In this document: positions 12,149 to 24,167 of the stretch, piece by piece | How positions within the stretch are numbered: position 1 is the stretch's first letter | How the letters are laid out: every line of letters begins with the position of its first letter | DNA from: Prunella strophiata | Lineage: Eukaryota > Chordata > Aves > Passeriformes > Prunellidae | DNA: 64,000 nucleotides | Assembly: GCA_036583965.1 (NCBI GenBank) | Contig: JAZBQD010000014.1 | Coordinates: 40,968,990-41,032,989, forward strand | Direction: 5' to 3' | Notes under the pieces: generated by a model | Seen by the model: only the letters and a program-made list of their open reading frames with translations | Told to the model about the DNA's origin: nothing | Databases searched by the model: none | Made by a program: the position numbers and the translations under genes

Positions 12149-15102
12149 TTTTTAATCCACAACTTTTTGGCCACTTTAAACTTGTAGATAGCTTAAGTAC
12201 AATCAATAATAACATTTTTCAGTTAAAATAAATGTTACAAAACCCCCAAATCACTTACACTTGAAAATCATTTAAATCTGTAAATGCTGATCTCTGCCTT
12301 CTTAAAAAAACAATAAAATCATTACAACTACAGTCTTCAATGTGCTTGAAATGATTGAGAGTTATGATCACTAAGTAGACTCTAAACTCAAAATTTTGCA
12401 AGCCTTAACTGCTTCACAGAAATAGTAGGGCAACCTCAGAGTGAAAACAGTGTATGTTTAGCAAATGCATAAATTTACATATTGGTTTTTCTCATTCCCC
12501 TGATAGGAACATATGATCAATATGTAGAGATATCAGTAAGTTAGAAAACAAGAAGAAAAAGAAACAATATATTTTCTAATTAACAGTGAAAGTAAAAAGT
12601 GATAATGAGAACTGCAGAAGGATGTAATTTTTCCAGAGAGAATGAAATAATTGCAAGTTCTGTCGACACACTGGGATCCGTGTTAATTATAAGAATGTGA
12701 GAACAAAGTAATAAAACAGTTAAATGGTGAGAAGTATTGACTGCATCATATTAGCTATGGATCCACTAGATCTGCCCTAAAGTAGAGGAGGTAAAAAACA
12801 TTGGTTCCATTTTGGATTAGTGAAGATATTTGGAATGTAAATATCCGTGATAAAATAGTCTGGTTTATATTTGTCTAAATTCAGATATTTTGAAACAACA
12901 AATACACTAAGTGTCCTACACATTTCTGAATATTTTTGCTAGATATAATTTAGAGTTATCTTCACTAAGGTCCTAGACAAAGCAACCACACTCAACTTCA
13001 ACTCAGAGTCACCAGTAGTACTTTGTATGTGGAAAATGGCTTGCATCTACTGTGAGACTAAAAATTTCCTTTAAATGTGGGGAAGGAAGAACAGACATTT
13101 TATTTCCAAGCAGATATCATTGGGAAATGATAAATCCAGTTTCAAAATCTTTGTTTGTCTATTTTAGAAATCAGCAAGTAAAGGAAGGAGGGATAGTAAG
13201 AGCAATTGAGAGAAAGCAAGAGAATTGCAAATCTTCCTTTCTTGGCAGCCACAAGCCATTAGAAGAGCTTGGCTGCCCATGTAACCACAGCCTCAGGCAG
13301 CTGAATGCATGCCCAGAGCAGAAATGGAGACACAAAGAGATTCAGTTTCTTATGGGATTATTCTGAAGTTGAGGGAAGACTTGTGAATGCTTAAACATTG
13401 ATATTTCTTGCCTGGATTTCTCCAGTGAGAAGAAAGCCAAATAAAATCAAAACATTACTCTTTCTGTTCACTGGTACATGATTAAAAGTTCTCTTGTAGT
13501 TTAATTTATTTGCTAGAAAATCTGCAAAGTTGTGTCTTAAATTTTGATACATCAGACTAACATTTATTCTGGAGTTTGGTTTAAAATGAGCAACTGAGAA
13601 TCATATGATACAGCTGGAAGAAAGAGAGGGGAATTTGATTTCTCAATGAAAGCAACTGCTGTGAAATACTATAGTTAGATAAATGGTCCCCTAAATAGCT
13701 GAGGCTCAAATCAATTAAGATTTTACAGATTTGGATCAGAATTATACAACTGGAGAAGAGAGAGAAGCATGTGCATTTTGAGCATACTGCTTGTTGCATT
13801 AGGACTTTGCTTATTAAGATGCTACTGCTTTGAGCTCTCTCTTGTAACAGCAGCATTGTGTGCAATTAAAATCAATAAAAAAATTCAATCAGTTTCTGTT
13901 TCTGAGTGAGGCCAAGGCAGAAGCAATACTCTGTATTTTCCATATGCTAAACTCTCTTTGAGGAAATTAATACAAATCTTTCCTCAGTTAATCTCCAAAA
14001 CTGGATGATGGAAATTATTCTAAATCCAATGCTCTGGTCTGAGCAAATGGTCTGTGCTCTCATATTTGTCCTTCAGTACCTTTTCCCCACAGGGTTCAGA
14101 TCTATATATCTTTCATAAATAAAGTGATGTGCAAAGCGAACTCACTATTACTTTAATGTTCCTTTCATATCACTGATGTAATGGATGAGGTAGGTTGTGC
14201 AAACCAAAGCATTCAATTCCATATTAATTGAAAGATAACTATCTGCACTAGCATAGTGTGCTGTGTTCATATAGGCAACGTGTATATGTAATATACAGGA
14301 TGTTGCTTGAACTTTTTGCATGTAAATTTCTACTGAAATGATTTTCTTGGGAACATTTTCCTCTACAAATTAGCAGCTGTGCAGGCTCTGTGCTTACAGC
14401 ATAGTAAGGCAGATGTTTATTGCTCCATGCTGTATTGAGAGCATCCACATGCTGAGTGAAATGCTCAGGTATGACAGCCAGGTTTAAGACAATGTATGAA
14501 AAGAATGCTTTGTACCTCTTCCATGGTATTGCATGATGGTCAGCCTGCAGGAGGGAGACTGGAAACATGACTCCTGCAAACCTGAGAGGGAATAAATTAT
14601 AAGGTTCGGAGACAGGGAGAAGTTCCCAAGTGAGAGGGTAATGGAAAATGTTTGGAATAACTGTTAAACTTTTTTGCCCAATGGAATATTGGAATAGATA
14701 CTTAATTTTTAGGATTAGCCAGAGGTCATTCTAATACATCTGTTGAACACTTCTTTTTAAATCACAGACAGGCAACTATATCCAGCATATTAATACCCAG
14801 CATATTAACATATAAAGACAAACAATATTATAGTGATTTAGGGATTTCAGCCATTATGAAATATAAGGAATACATCTTACACATGCTGCTATAAGTTTTT
14901 TGGTTGATTGTTTTCACTTTTTGTGTTTTTGTGTTTGATTTTTTTGGGGTTTTTGTCATACTCTTGTGAAGATGCTTTTTATTTTGAAATGCATCTTTTT
15001 GGATTTCTAAATCTGTCCCACACTCTTTCCTTCTATACTAGTATTCCTGATAGATAGCAGCAAGAAATGAATAATATGATTGATATGTGTTTTTCCTCTC
15101 AG
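12149..15102. other. AT-rich stretch, no gene seen
   Basis: Open frames at 13052-13366 (+, 104 codons), 13581-13865 (-) and 14248-14568 (-, 106 codons) have no recognisable domains and fit chance. A T/G-rich low-complexity tract lies at about 14895-14965. No repeat family was recognised. Confidence 0.55.
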
Positions 15103-15227
15103 CATCACAGTCCAAAGTCCAGTTTTGGTGTATCCAGAAAGCCACCAAGGAATTCAGACCTTGTTAACAGAAGATCATGCTGAGTATCTGCTGAGAAGCA
15201 ATAGTTCATGGACCTTATACAATCTAG
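15103..15227 (+). other. candidate coding exon, unknown gene
   Basis: A good acceptor (TTTTTCCTCTCAG) ends at 15102, and a fair donor (CTAG|GTAGAA) follows at 15228. The 125 bases between hold one leading base, 41 open codons starting ITVQSPVLVYPESHQG, and one trailing base. The codons look balanced and hydrophilic, unlike the low-complexity translations around them. Flanking phases would be 2 and 1, so the exon is not symmetric. No family was recognised. Chance acceptor-donor pairs are common in 64 kb, so this is only a candidate. Confidence 0.2.
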
Positions 15228-16244
15228 GTAGAAATATAGGTAGGAAATGAATTATTTTCTACCAGAGTGCAGAGTGTCTTGCTCAAATTTGATACCTGAA
15301 AAACCTAAATGCACTTTAGAAAAGGGTACACACCATAAACTGTAAAAATGCTGGAAGTTCATTGCCCAAAAAGGAACATTTTATTAGTCTGCTCTGTGCA
15401 CCAAATCTAGGAGGGTTGAAATAAGGATTGAGGGTTTTTTCTTGATTTTTTTCCCCTTTTGTGTGCTCAATTCCTCTCTGAGGTTTTTGAAAATATGTAT
15501 TTGGATGCTTCATCTTATCTCAGAGTATGGAGGTTTCCTGAAATGTTTATTGAAATATCCCAACAATAATACATTCTTTTCTCAGTTCCCCAGAAGCTTA
15601 TCAAACATTTGGTCAGCTACTGTTTAGCAAAATCCAGGAAAACTGAAGCCTTTGCCCATGTGATTGGATTGCAGAAAAGTGAAAGCTATTGGCAGAACTC
15701 ACTGTTGATGTTCAATGAATCCATTTTGGTCAAGGAAGCATAACAGAGACCTTTCATTACAATTCTGCCCCTATGGACAGTGTCATTTGCACATCAGTGT
15801 GCTGAGATCTACACTGTTGAGTGATTTGGAGTACTTCTGGATACAGAATAGTCACATACAAAGAATATAGAACTGCAGTTATGTTTGTATATCAGCCAAA
15901 CTGAATTGACCTTGAGACTGTTATATCTTACCAAGTACCTATTTTTCATTGCCTTTCTTATCAATTAAGATGCACATTAATAGAACCTTGCTATGTGTTT
16001 GTGTAATGTATCACATAAACCACCACAAATCCTGAATAGGGCTGGCAAAAATTGTTCTTGCTTGTAATATCAGTTCATTCCTTTTAAGAGCAGTTTAAAA
16101 TGAGCATAACAGTGTGTGCACAAAAAAAAAAATGGTGCACACAAGGGAAAGAGCAGGAACACTGCTACTCTTTCAAATAACAGAAAGGAAAAACAATGAC
16201 ATTTGTTGTTTTTTTTTTTTTTTTTTTTTTTTTTCTGTGCATGA
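15228..16244. other. AT-rich stretch, no gene seen
   Basis: No supported gene. Open frames overlapping 15316-15627 on both strands are short. Those at 16070-16380 run through the homopolymer at 16209-16234 and are artefacts of low complexity. Confidence 0.6.
16209..16234. repeat. poly-T run (26 T) next to a CR1
   Basis: An uninterrupted run of 26 T ends about ten bases before a plus-strand CR1 3' fragment. Seen from the other strand, it is a poly-A just past antisense CR1. No AATAAA lies at the expected distance, so a polyadenylated retrocopy is not supported. Confidence 0.9.
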
Positions 16245-16364
16245 CAGAATTGGATGGGGCTCTGAGAAACCTGGTCTGGTAGAAGGTGCCCCACATAAGG
16301 AGGGTCAGAAGTAGATGACGTTTAAAGGTCCCTTCTAATCCAGGCCATTCTATGATTCTGTGAT
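16245..16364 (+). mobile_element. CR1 retrotransposon 3' end fragment
   Basis: A plus-strand CR1 tail of about 120 bp. TTGGATGGGGCTCTGAGAAA, CCTGGTCTGGTAGAAGGTG and the terminal CCATTCTATGATTCTGTGAT match the consensus 3' end. It begins within the ORF2/3' region, so it is heavily 5'-truncated. It belongs to the same tail type as the copy at 12015. Confidence 0.93.
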
Positions 16365-17869
16365 TTGTGGCTGCATGCATTGGCCCTATGGTCTAGGACT
16401 TATTGACCATCTGAAGTAGGAGGCCAGAAACTGAGTTGAATTGTTGTGAAAGAGCCAAAATGCTCTTCTGAGACATGATCTTCTAGTCCTGCAGACTTTT
16501 GTTTCTGCTTTTCAACATTTCACCTGATTTTTGCCCTGTGTCTGCTTATACAGGCTAGAGTCAGACCATGGGATGATCCAGGGAACAACTACAAATTGCA
16601 GCATGAGAAAATAAAAAGCAAAACCAAAAAGAGGATGTAGAAAATATGTGTTGGACTCCTTTCTAGTAGAACAGCCTACTCTTTTTAAACAAATATTTTT
16701 CTCAACACAAGCTGTTGACAGGTAATTTTATACAGTATTCCTCCCTTAGCTGTTCTTTAAAAAGAAATACATTTGAAAGAAGATTTTATGGACCATTTTT
16801 CAAGGCACAGGAGTAGTGCAGTCACCACTTGCATGTCTTCAGCATTCATCCTCTTGTGTAACTCTAAGTACTCAACTGACATTTGGCTTAAGGCAAATGA
16901 AAGCACAGCTCACTTTCAACCAGGATTTGGTTAAAAATCAAGGGCATTTCTTTTGGGGGCTCTTAGGGAATTTTCAGGCACCTAAGATTGACTCTGGATC
17001 ATTAGTTCATTCTTTCTGATTAAACAGATATATATTCCACAAGGTGCAATGTGTTCAGTTACCAGTCCTTCTGTGGAAATGCACAGATGCCCTTCTGCTC
17101 ATTGGTGCAATAATGTACCCATGGGAAACTAAATTTTCCATTATTTTTCTATTTTTGTAACTTGTTGTGTTTTGCAGTATCACAGATTAAAAAACTAAGT
17201 GGAGAAGAAAGAAAAAAAATTGGAAGACTGGTGAGGAGAGAAAAAAATAAGCTGGTTTTAGAATTGATTTTGCTCAGAGACGAACTTTGCACCCCAGAGA
17301 TGTTAGAAAGTACTCAGTGTCAGAGAATTCATGTATTTTTGTTTGCTTTGAGTTGTTTTCTGCCTAGTAAAGAAATGAAGCCCTCTCACCAGATAACAGT
17401 ATGTTGTGAAAAATTTAAAAGCATTCCTCAGACAGGCTTGAGGCCTCTTTGTAAGGGGGAAAGGAAGATAAGAAGTTCAGAGATTGTAAAACACAGCCTG
17501 GCAAAAACCTCTGTGTGCTCCAGGCTCCCTTTTATATGTAACACAGGACTCAGGCCTTGCTACATTTTGTTCCTGCTAAAATGAGCTTAGCAGGGTATGT
17601 GGTTCCATTTGTTTTTTTTTTCTGGCATCCTCAAGCCAGGGAAATAATAAAATAAATCTACTATTTACACTTTAGCTGTGAGTTGTGGTCTTCTTGGTGT
17701 TATCTCCTATATATTTGATTCACATAGAAGCAAAACCACAGAACATCTGCAGAGGCAGTCTAAATAAATGCCACTTATACTGTCACTTCTCTCCTGGAAG
17801 TACAATTAACCAGGAGTTAGAATTTGCAATGTGTTGACATTTTCTCAATTAAAGATAGACAGGGGGGAC
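16365..17869. other. AT-rich stretch with one weak exon candidate
   Basis: No supported gene. The longest open frame of the window (17162-17584, 140 codons, plus) lies here, but about one frame this long is expected by chance in this base composition. It has no recognised domain. A possible micro-exon inside it is listed separately. Confidence 0.55.
17178..17230 (+). other. candidate micro-exon (weak)
   Basis: A T-rich tract ending TTGTGTTTTGCAG (to 17177) makes a strong acceptor, and CTG|GTGAGG at 17231 makes a good donor. The 53 bases between are open in the frame that reads SQIKKLSGEERKKIG, a charged, helix-prone stretch, and that frame stays open far beyond. The segment is purine-rich, which favours exon recognition but also produces Lys/Glu/Arg-rich translations by chance. 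No gene was recognised. Confidence 0.12.
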
Positions 17870-18462
17870 ATGGAGTTTCCTGGATCCTGCTTCCAGCTCT
17901 TTCTGTGGATGGGAATGACCCTTCCAAGTGTGATAGGCATCACACTGGCCATTTCCCAGTCATCTGGGATCTCCCCAGTAAGCCAGGAGTGATGACAAAT
18001 GACAGGTGAGCATGTCCTGCCTACTCCTTCATCACTGTAGGACATATCCCATAGACTTGTGAGCATCTAAGTGGCTCAGAGGTCACTAACAGCTTCCTCC
18101 TGGATACAGGGGCCCATTCTGCTCCCTGTACCTGTCTACCAGCTTAGGAGGTGAGTTGTCATGAGGATGACCTGTCTTACTGCTGACAACTGAGGCAAAG
18201 AAGTTGTTAAATACCTCTGCCTTTTCTTCATCTTCAGTAACTATATTCCCCTCCATGTCCAATAAAGAATAGACATTGTCCTTGCCCCTCCTATTGCCAT
18301 TATTGTATTTATAGAATTTTTACTATATTTTACAGAAGTGCCCAGGTTAAGTTCTAATTTGTCTCTCTAATTTTCTTTCTGCATGATCTAATGACATCCT
18401 TAAACACTTTTTGAGTTGCCTGCACTCATTCTGAAACCTAAATAATATCTGCTCTTTATTCA
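17870..18462 (-). mobile_element. old CR1 retrotransposon, internal ORF2 fragment
   Basis: This minus-strand CR1 segment comes from the middle of ORF2, the reverse-transcriptase region. Matches include CATCACACTGGCCATTTCCC, AAGTGGCTCAGAGGTCACTA, AGGCAAAGAAGTTGTTAAAT, TCCAATAAAGAATAGACA and GCCCAGGTTAAGTTCTAATT. The element's 3' third is absent at the left edge, so it is not a simple 5'-truncated insertion. It has been cut by a deletion or rearrangement. Divergence appears high, so the insertion is probably old. The frames at 17824-18009 and 17845-18066 are remnants or shadows of it. Confidence 0.87.
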
Positions 18463-19992
18463 ATTCAACTCTGTAGCAGGTCCATTTAAACCTCATAAAG
18501 ATAATCACAGCTTGGAATACAGAGGAGTTAATAAGCTACAGCTATGTTGCATTAAATTGACTTTCCCACTGCATACATGTAGTATTTTAAGAGGGGCTAC
18601 AGCAATTTATTTTTGGACAGGGTTACAGGATTATTTATTTATGCAGTGCTTGGATTAGATCTCTATAATGTGCTGCACATGGAATACCCACTTTGTGGTC
18701 ATGCAGGTGCTCAGTCTGCTTTAGTGTGCAGCTGCCAGTCCAGTCACTGAAATCTGTGAGAAGAAGGCATTTTACAATGACATTCTCTGTGCTGACTGAG
18801 CATGCTGCATCAGTAGATAAAAAGTAAATGGGGCAAAACAGCTTCCTGTGTCATTCAAATAAAGCCCTATTCTAGACACTTATGTCACAGGATGTGGTGC
18901 ATAAAATACCAAGGGCATCTGAAGAGTCAGACTGGTATTCCTCCCTCTGAATTCAATAGTCAGTTTGTTGAAGAAATCAGCTGTAGACATCAGAGTTTAT
19001 TGGGACATGGTATTAAACAGAGACTTTTGTGAAAAGGGTGGGGTGATAGTCTCTGACCTCTTAACAGATCAAATATAGTGTTTTAACCCTGTGAGATAAA
19101 ATGATCTGTACCATCCTATCTTTGGCAAAGGAAAATGCCACCCAAAAAGCAGCTAAATGTAAGTTGTGTTCAGACAACTTCACTAAGGTGGCAGGTGTAT
19201 TGTCAGCAGAAAAGACTGTTTAAATCAAATACACATACTTCTTAAAAAAATCTTAAAGGTATTAAAGCAAGTTAGGATGAAAGCAACTTTAAGAAAATTG
19301 ACAACTAAAGGATTATAGAAAAACAGTCATACTTGTTCAGTCTTTATGAAATAGTGTTAAAGCTGTCCGAGGGCTAAGCTTGCCTTCCTGTAGATTCATG
19401 TGAAAGTTGTTTTCAGATCAAATATTGTAATTTTCTTTTCAAACTTCTGAATTATAATGAAACCATAATATACAACCAGCAGAATTTCTCACATAATTAG
19501 GATATGAGGATCAGATTAATTTTTTTACCTATTTTTGCTCACCCACAGAAGCAGTCCAAATACTCTTTCTTTTACATTTCTGATAAGCAAAAGGGTTTAC
19601 TTAAAGAGCAAGAAAACTGCTTAAGTTGCTTATTGTTCTCTGGAGGATAAAAAGTTTTGAGTGTCTATATAAAGCAGTGAATATTATTCCAAGAATAATA
19701 AGAAAACTTAACAAGATAAAGTTTAAAACTAAAGAACAGCCGACAATTGGTGGTCCAGCTGAAAAGCAGCAGTACTCAAGAATTTGCTCTTGTTCACATG
19801 TTGTATTGGAGTCAAGATTATAATGAAATGTTTATCAATTTTAGACTGTTGTCTAATCGTTTAATGACAAACATATATATATTTTGTAAAAATAATAAAA
19901 AGGATGTATGATACATTAATATGGGTATTTCCCTCATGTCTATTCCCACAGAATTTATCATTATGCAGGATATCACAGCCCAGTTTTGTCAA
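18463..19992. other. AT-rich stretch, no gene seen
   Basis: No supported gene or recognised repeat. A further degraded CR1 continuation just after 18462 cannot be excluded. The open frame at 19626-19823 is chance length. Confidence 0.5.
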
Positions 19993-20030
19993 AATCTGAC
20001 AAAATTGCAGTCCAGCAATTTTGTCAGATT
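19993..20030. repeat. perfect 15-bp inverted repeat with 8-base loop
   Basis: Arms 19993-20007 (AATCTGACAAAATTG) and 20016-20030 are exact reverse complements around an 8-base loop (CAGTCCAG). A variant of the loop word (TGCTGTCCAGC) recurs just after the right arm, so direct and inverted copying are combined. It could form a stem-loop in DNA or RNA. It may have arisen by template switching during replication. Confidence 0.9.
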
Positions 20031-23000
20031 GCTGTCCAGCCTCACTGTGCCAAATCTAAAAACTCATAAACTCACTGTGGTCTAAAAAGGCTTTTCTGCT
20101 ATTAATAAGGAAGATTTTGGCACAGCAATTCTGATTGATTGTACCAGCTTAACTCAGCAGCTAAATAAGCAACATCATAGTTTTAAGTTTTCCATAATAA
20201 GAAATGTACACCCCAAAACATGATTCAGCTCTTAGATAAAATAGGTTTTTCAGTGGAAATTTTTTCTCTCTTACTTCATAAATGACACTCTCTAAACTTC
20301 ATAATAAAAGATATATCTTTTGCATCTATTGACACTCTTTTCTTTGTCCTTCTGAAATAGACAATGCCTGGACCAAACACTTGGAATTATGAGACATTAT
20401 GAATACTACCACATACCAGCAAGGTCCCAAATAGACACAGCTGACTCAGTTATCTGAATTGCAGCCTCCTCTTTAGGTCTCCAAGAAATGTCTTCTGGTA
20501 TTCTATTTTTTCATTGGAAAGGGCCCTTTGTTTTGTGAAGAATTGCACCTAGAGTATTCTTCTCCCCTTATGCTATGGAAAACTTTTTGCAATTCAAATT
20601 TGCTCTAAACATAGTCTAATAATCATGGACATACCTAAACCTGACTCTAGTAGTTCTTCAGTCACTTATTGACAAAAAATAATTTTTCTGAAGGCTACAT
20701 CATGTTAATTTCTACTATAAAGTAGGATCCCATTTCCTGAAATATTTGAGTTCTATGACTCATTAAAAGAATTCTACAGGCATTTGTACTACTACCAGTT
20801 TGTACAAACTACTAGTTGCTTGTAACTTTCTGGGTAAGAATCAAAAATTTAGTATTACTAGGTACATGTAAGAGACTAGTAAAAAAAGATGAAAACTACA
20901 GCATGTAAATAAATGTAAATTCCTACATGTCACTTATGAGGTAATAAATAATATAGTGGATTTTTTTTAAAGAGACAGCTATGAACCTACTTTATTTAGA
21001 TTTTTTAATCATTCAAATACATATACCATTTTCAGATGTATAAATTAATTTTAAAAATAAATATATCTGAAATGAAAGCAGAATATTTTCTAACAGCAGT
21101 TATTGCCACTAAAATAAAAACCTTGGTTATGTGTTTATTGGCAGTGTGAGGATAATTACCAAAGAAACTGCAATAAGATTGACAATGAATATTCAAAGTT
21201 GATTCTATCATAACACATCTTTTTTGAGATCTCCACAACTTTTAATGGCATATTAATTTAAAATATTAAAGTTAAATGAATGTGGTATAAAATACAACAT
21301 AATAGGATAAAACAAAAAAGTTCCAAACTTACTTAAATACTTTTGGTCAATATTTTTAGGAACAGAAAATAGATTTATTGTTTGTTTAATGTCATTAGTG
21401 AAATTCCATCTTTTGAAAATAGCACAGATTGAAGTAGTGTCATAATGCAACAACCCAGTAATAACAGTATTAAGCAAACATTCACAGGCTATCAATCATC
21501 AGTTATTCTCTATCTCAGCCACAGGATATCTCTTGTGTTTTATTATTTAGAAACTACTGTACTGGTGGCCAAGTGGACTATAATTAGGTTTTATACACCT
21601 GATTTCATTATGATTACTGCGAGCTTTTGAGTATTGCAACCTCTTGCAGATTTGTTATGCATTGCAATGCAGGTCTACATCACTTTGTTGCTTGCAGAAA
21701 AGTTTTCTGATTCATAAATATTTCATAGCAATATTCCAGGGCAGGTGCAAATGCCAAAATTAAGAGATGACACTAAAGGAGAGGCTCCAAAATGGGAAAG
21801 CTCTGCAAACATAAACATGTGTTGAGATTTCAGTAATTTTTTTCCATTTTGTATCTGAGCAAACCCAAGAACATACAAAGAACTTTGCAAAATAAAATCC
21901 CATAGAGAAAGGAAGTAGAAAGGAAAGTAATAGAAATATTCAATCAGAAATTAAGTGTTTTCTTTTTATTGGAGTCTCAAGTGTCTAGATTTTCCAAAGC
22001 ACTCTCTATTGTTAAAAAAGGTAAATATTGTTATAAAAGTATTTTCAAAATATAGGTCAAGAAGAAAATATGATCTTCAGATTTATTTTTTAAACACTGC
22101 AGCAGCTGCCATGAGAGAATTATTTATTTCATGTCCAGAGTGATCAAGCAGCAGTCATAACAATAAAAAAAAGCTAAATCTCAAAATGTACAGATTTGTT
22201 AGTAGAGACAGGCAGTCATTTAAGGGAAAGTTGAAAATCTCTTCCTGTTGTTGTGTGATACTTAATTTTCAGATAAATAAAGAGATTTCCTCTTTTTAAT
22301 TGTTAGTCCTATACCTTTCATACACAGAAAATTTGATAATATGTCTATAAAGAGAATTATTTACCAGACAGCTTAAAATATAAATGAGACATACATAAAT
22401 AAAAGCAATTTTGTCATCAAATTATTTAGCTCATGAAAAAGTGACCTTTTTAATGAGAAAAATAGCAGTCATAGGAACAGCACTGAAGTATTGGAACAGG
22501 ATTTTATTCTTAATTTTAAGTAGCATTAAAAGGGTAGAGTGAACAATAAAGTTTCAATTTCTACTAGAAACTTACTTTGCAACCATCATATTTTTAACAA
22601 TGAAGCACAATGAAAGACTAGAATTTAAGAGGCTATCTCACTATATTAAATAATCTTATATTTGACTTGATCAACAAATTTCTCTATCCTCTATATTGCC
22701 TTATTTCCACTCATTTTAAAGATAATGACAATAAAAGAGAAGTTTGTGTGAATATGTCATCACAGGATAAAGACCAAATGCTTTTAGTTGGCAACTGCAG
22801 AACCTTAAAATAACTGTTATGTCTTTCAGAAAAGATGTCTTTTTTTTTTTTTTTTCTGGTATAATTTTGAAAATTCCAACACTTTTAAATGTCTTTAATA
22901 TTAATACAGATATATCCCAGGTCCTCTTGTTGCATAATCTACATTTTCTTGATGTAAATGGGCCTTTCTGGGAGTTTTCATAAAGCTTTATTTTTTCTCT

Positions 23001-23960
23001 TAGTAATTTGTCACACTCACTACATATTAACTTTATTTTTAAAACCCTGCCAATTGTAACCTGCCTTCTTATAATTTTCTCTTTTACGTAGAACAATTTC
23101 AAGTGTTAACCATCTTCAGCACGGACTGCCAAATCACAACTATGTATTTAATGCACGAAATTCAACACTATAACCCAACATTTCCCATTTTCCACCACTT
23201 GCTATATCACTAAAGTGCTTCTCTAAAATGCAATAGCAGAGCTGCCACTCACTCTGTTGCTATTTATGTCTATTATTCACTCTAAAGCAACGTTCCTATA
23301 ACAGAAATTTGCCGTTTTGGTTTTCCATTACTTCTAACTTTAAGGATAAAAAGTAAAGAAGTCCTCATTAAATTTTCTAATTCTAACCTTGACTTCCATA
23401 ACTTTTAATGCAACTTCCCTGAAGTCATCCGTTTGATGCAGCTTATGAGTTATCATGAGTAAGTTTATAATTGGGTCAGATCTCATTAGATATGAATTAA
23501 AACTTGCAGGAATCCATCTCATAAGTTTCCTGATGCTATAAAAACCAGAAAAATTTTAACAGATTAGAAAGATGTGTCCTTTGCCACAATGGGAGCAAAT
23601 TAAAGTCCCTAGTCAACAAAGGATCTTAATATATTTCAGACAAACTGGCCTTTCTCTTTTTTTTTTTTTTTTGTACCTTTTTTCCAATCTTTTTTCTTAC
23701 TAGCACATCTCAGTGAGGTTTTCTTCCTTTGTTAACATTGTTGCATTGTTCCTTGGGTTTATACATAGAAACATTTGTTTTTCTTCCTGAGAGCTAATAT
23801 GAAAAAATAGTGTTCACTCTAGAAGCAGATATCAAACTTTTTCTTTTTTACCATTCTATTATTTTACTCTACAATAGTACCCATTTCTACTACTAAAGCA
23901 TGTCAGTTGGCTCTCTAAAATAATATAAATTTTACACTTTGGGGAACCTAACTGCCTTCT
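20031..23960. other. AT-rich stretch, no gene seen
   Basis: No supported gene. It holds a 14-bp perfect palindrome (AGTTTGTACAAACT, 20797-20810), poly-T runs at about 22840-22855 and 23657-23672, and chance-length open frames. The longest frame (22716-23102, minus, 128 codons) contains two CxxC pairs and is discussed under findings. Confidence 0.55.
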
Positions 23961-24167
23961 ACAGTGAAACAACTACCTGGATGGGTGAGGGGAGAGCAGT
24001 GGATATCGTCCACCTCGACTTCAGCTGAGACTTTCAGCACTGTCTCCCACAACATTCTCAGGCAAACAGGGAAGTGTGGACTGGTTGAGTGGATGGTGAA
24101 GAGGATTGAGAACTGGCTGAACAGCGCATCCTAGAGGGACAAAGTGAGTGGCACAAGGTCTAGTTGG
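23961..24167 (+). mobile_element. CR1 retrotransposon, reverse-transcriptase fragment
   Basis: A plus-strand CR1 ORF2 piece. TGGATGGGTGAGGGGAGAGC, GTCCACCTCGACTTCAGC, ACTGTCTCCCACAACATTCT and GAGAACTGGCTGAACAGC match the reverse-transcriptase domain. The frame reads VDIVHLDFS, the motif just before the region around the catalytic site, and is then broken by stops. Both ends are lost, including the 3' tail, so the copy was cut after insertion. It ends abruptly at TCTAGTTGG, directly beside an unrelated CpG-richer segment. Confidence 0.9.

Noticed and set aside
16070..16380. Three overlapping frames with Lys or Phe runs
   Set aside because: They are created by the 26-T homopolymer and the CR1 fragment.
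17162..17584. The longest open frame (140 codons, plus) as a gene
   Set aside because: About one frame this long is expected by chance at this base composition. There is no domain, the 5' part is low-complexity Lys/Arg/Glu, and no homology was recognised. Only the small spliced segment inside it was kept as a weak candidate.
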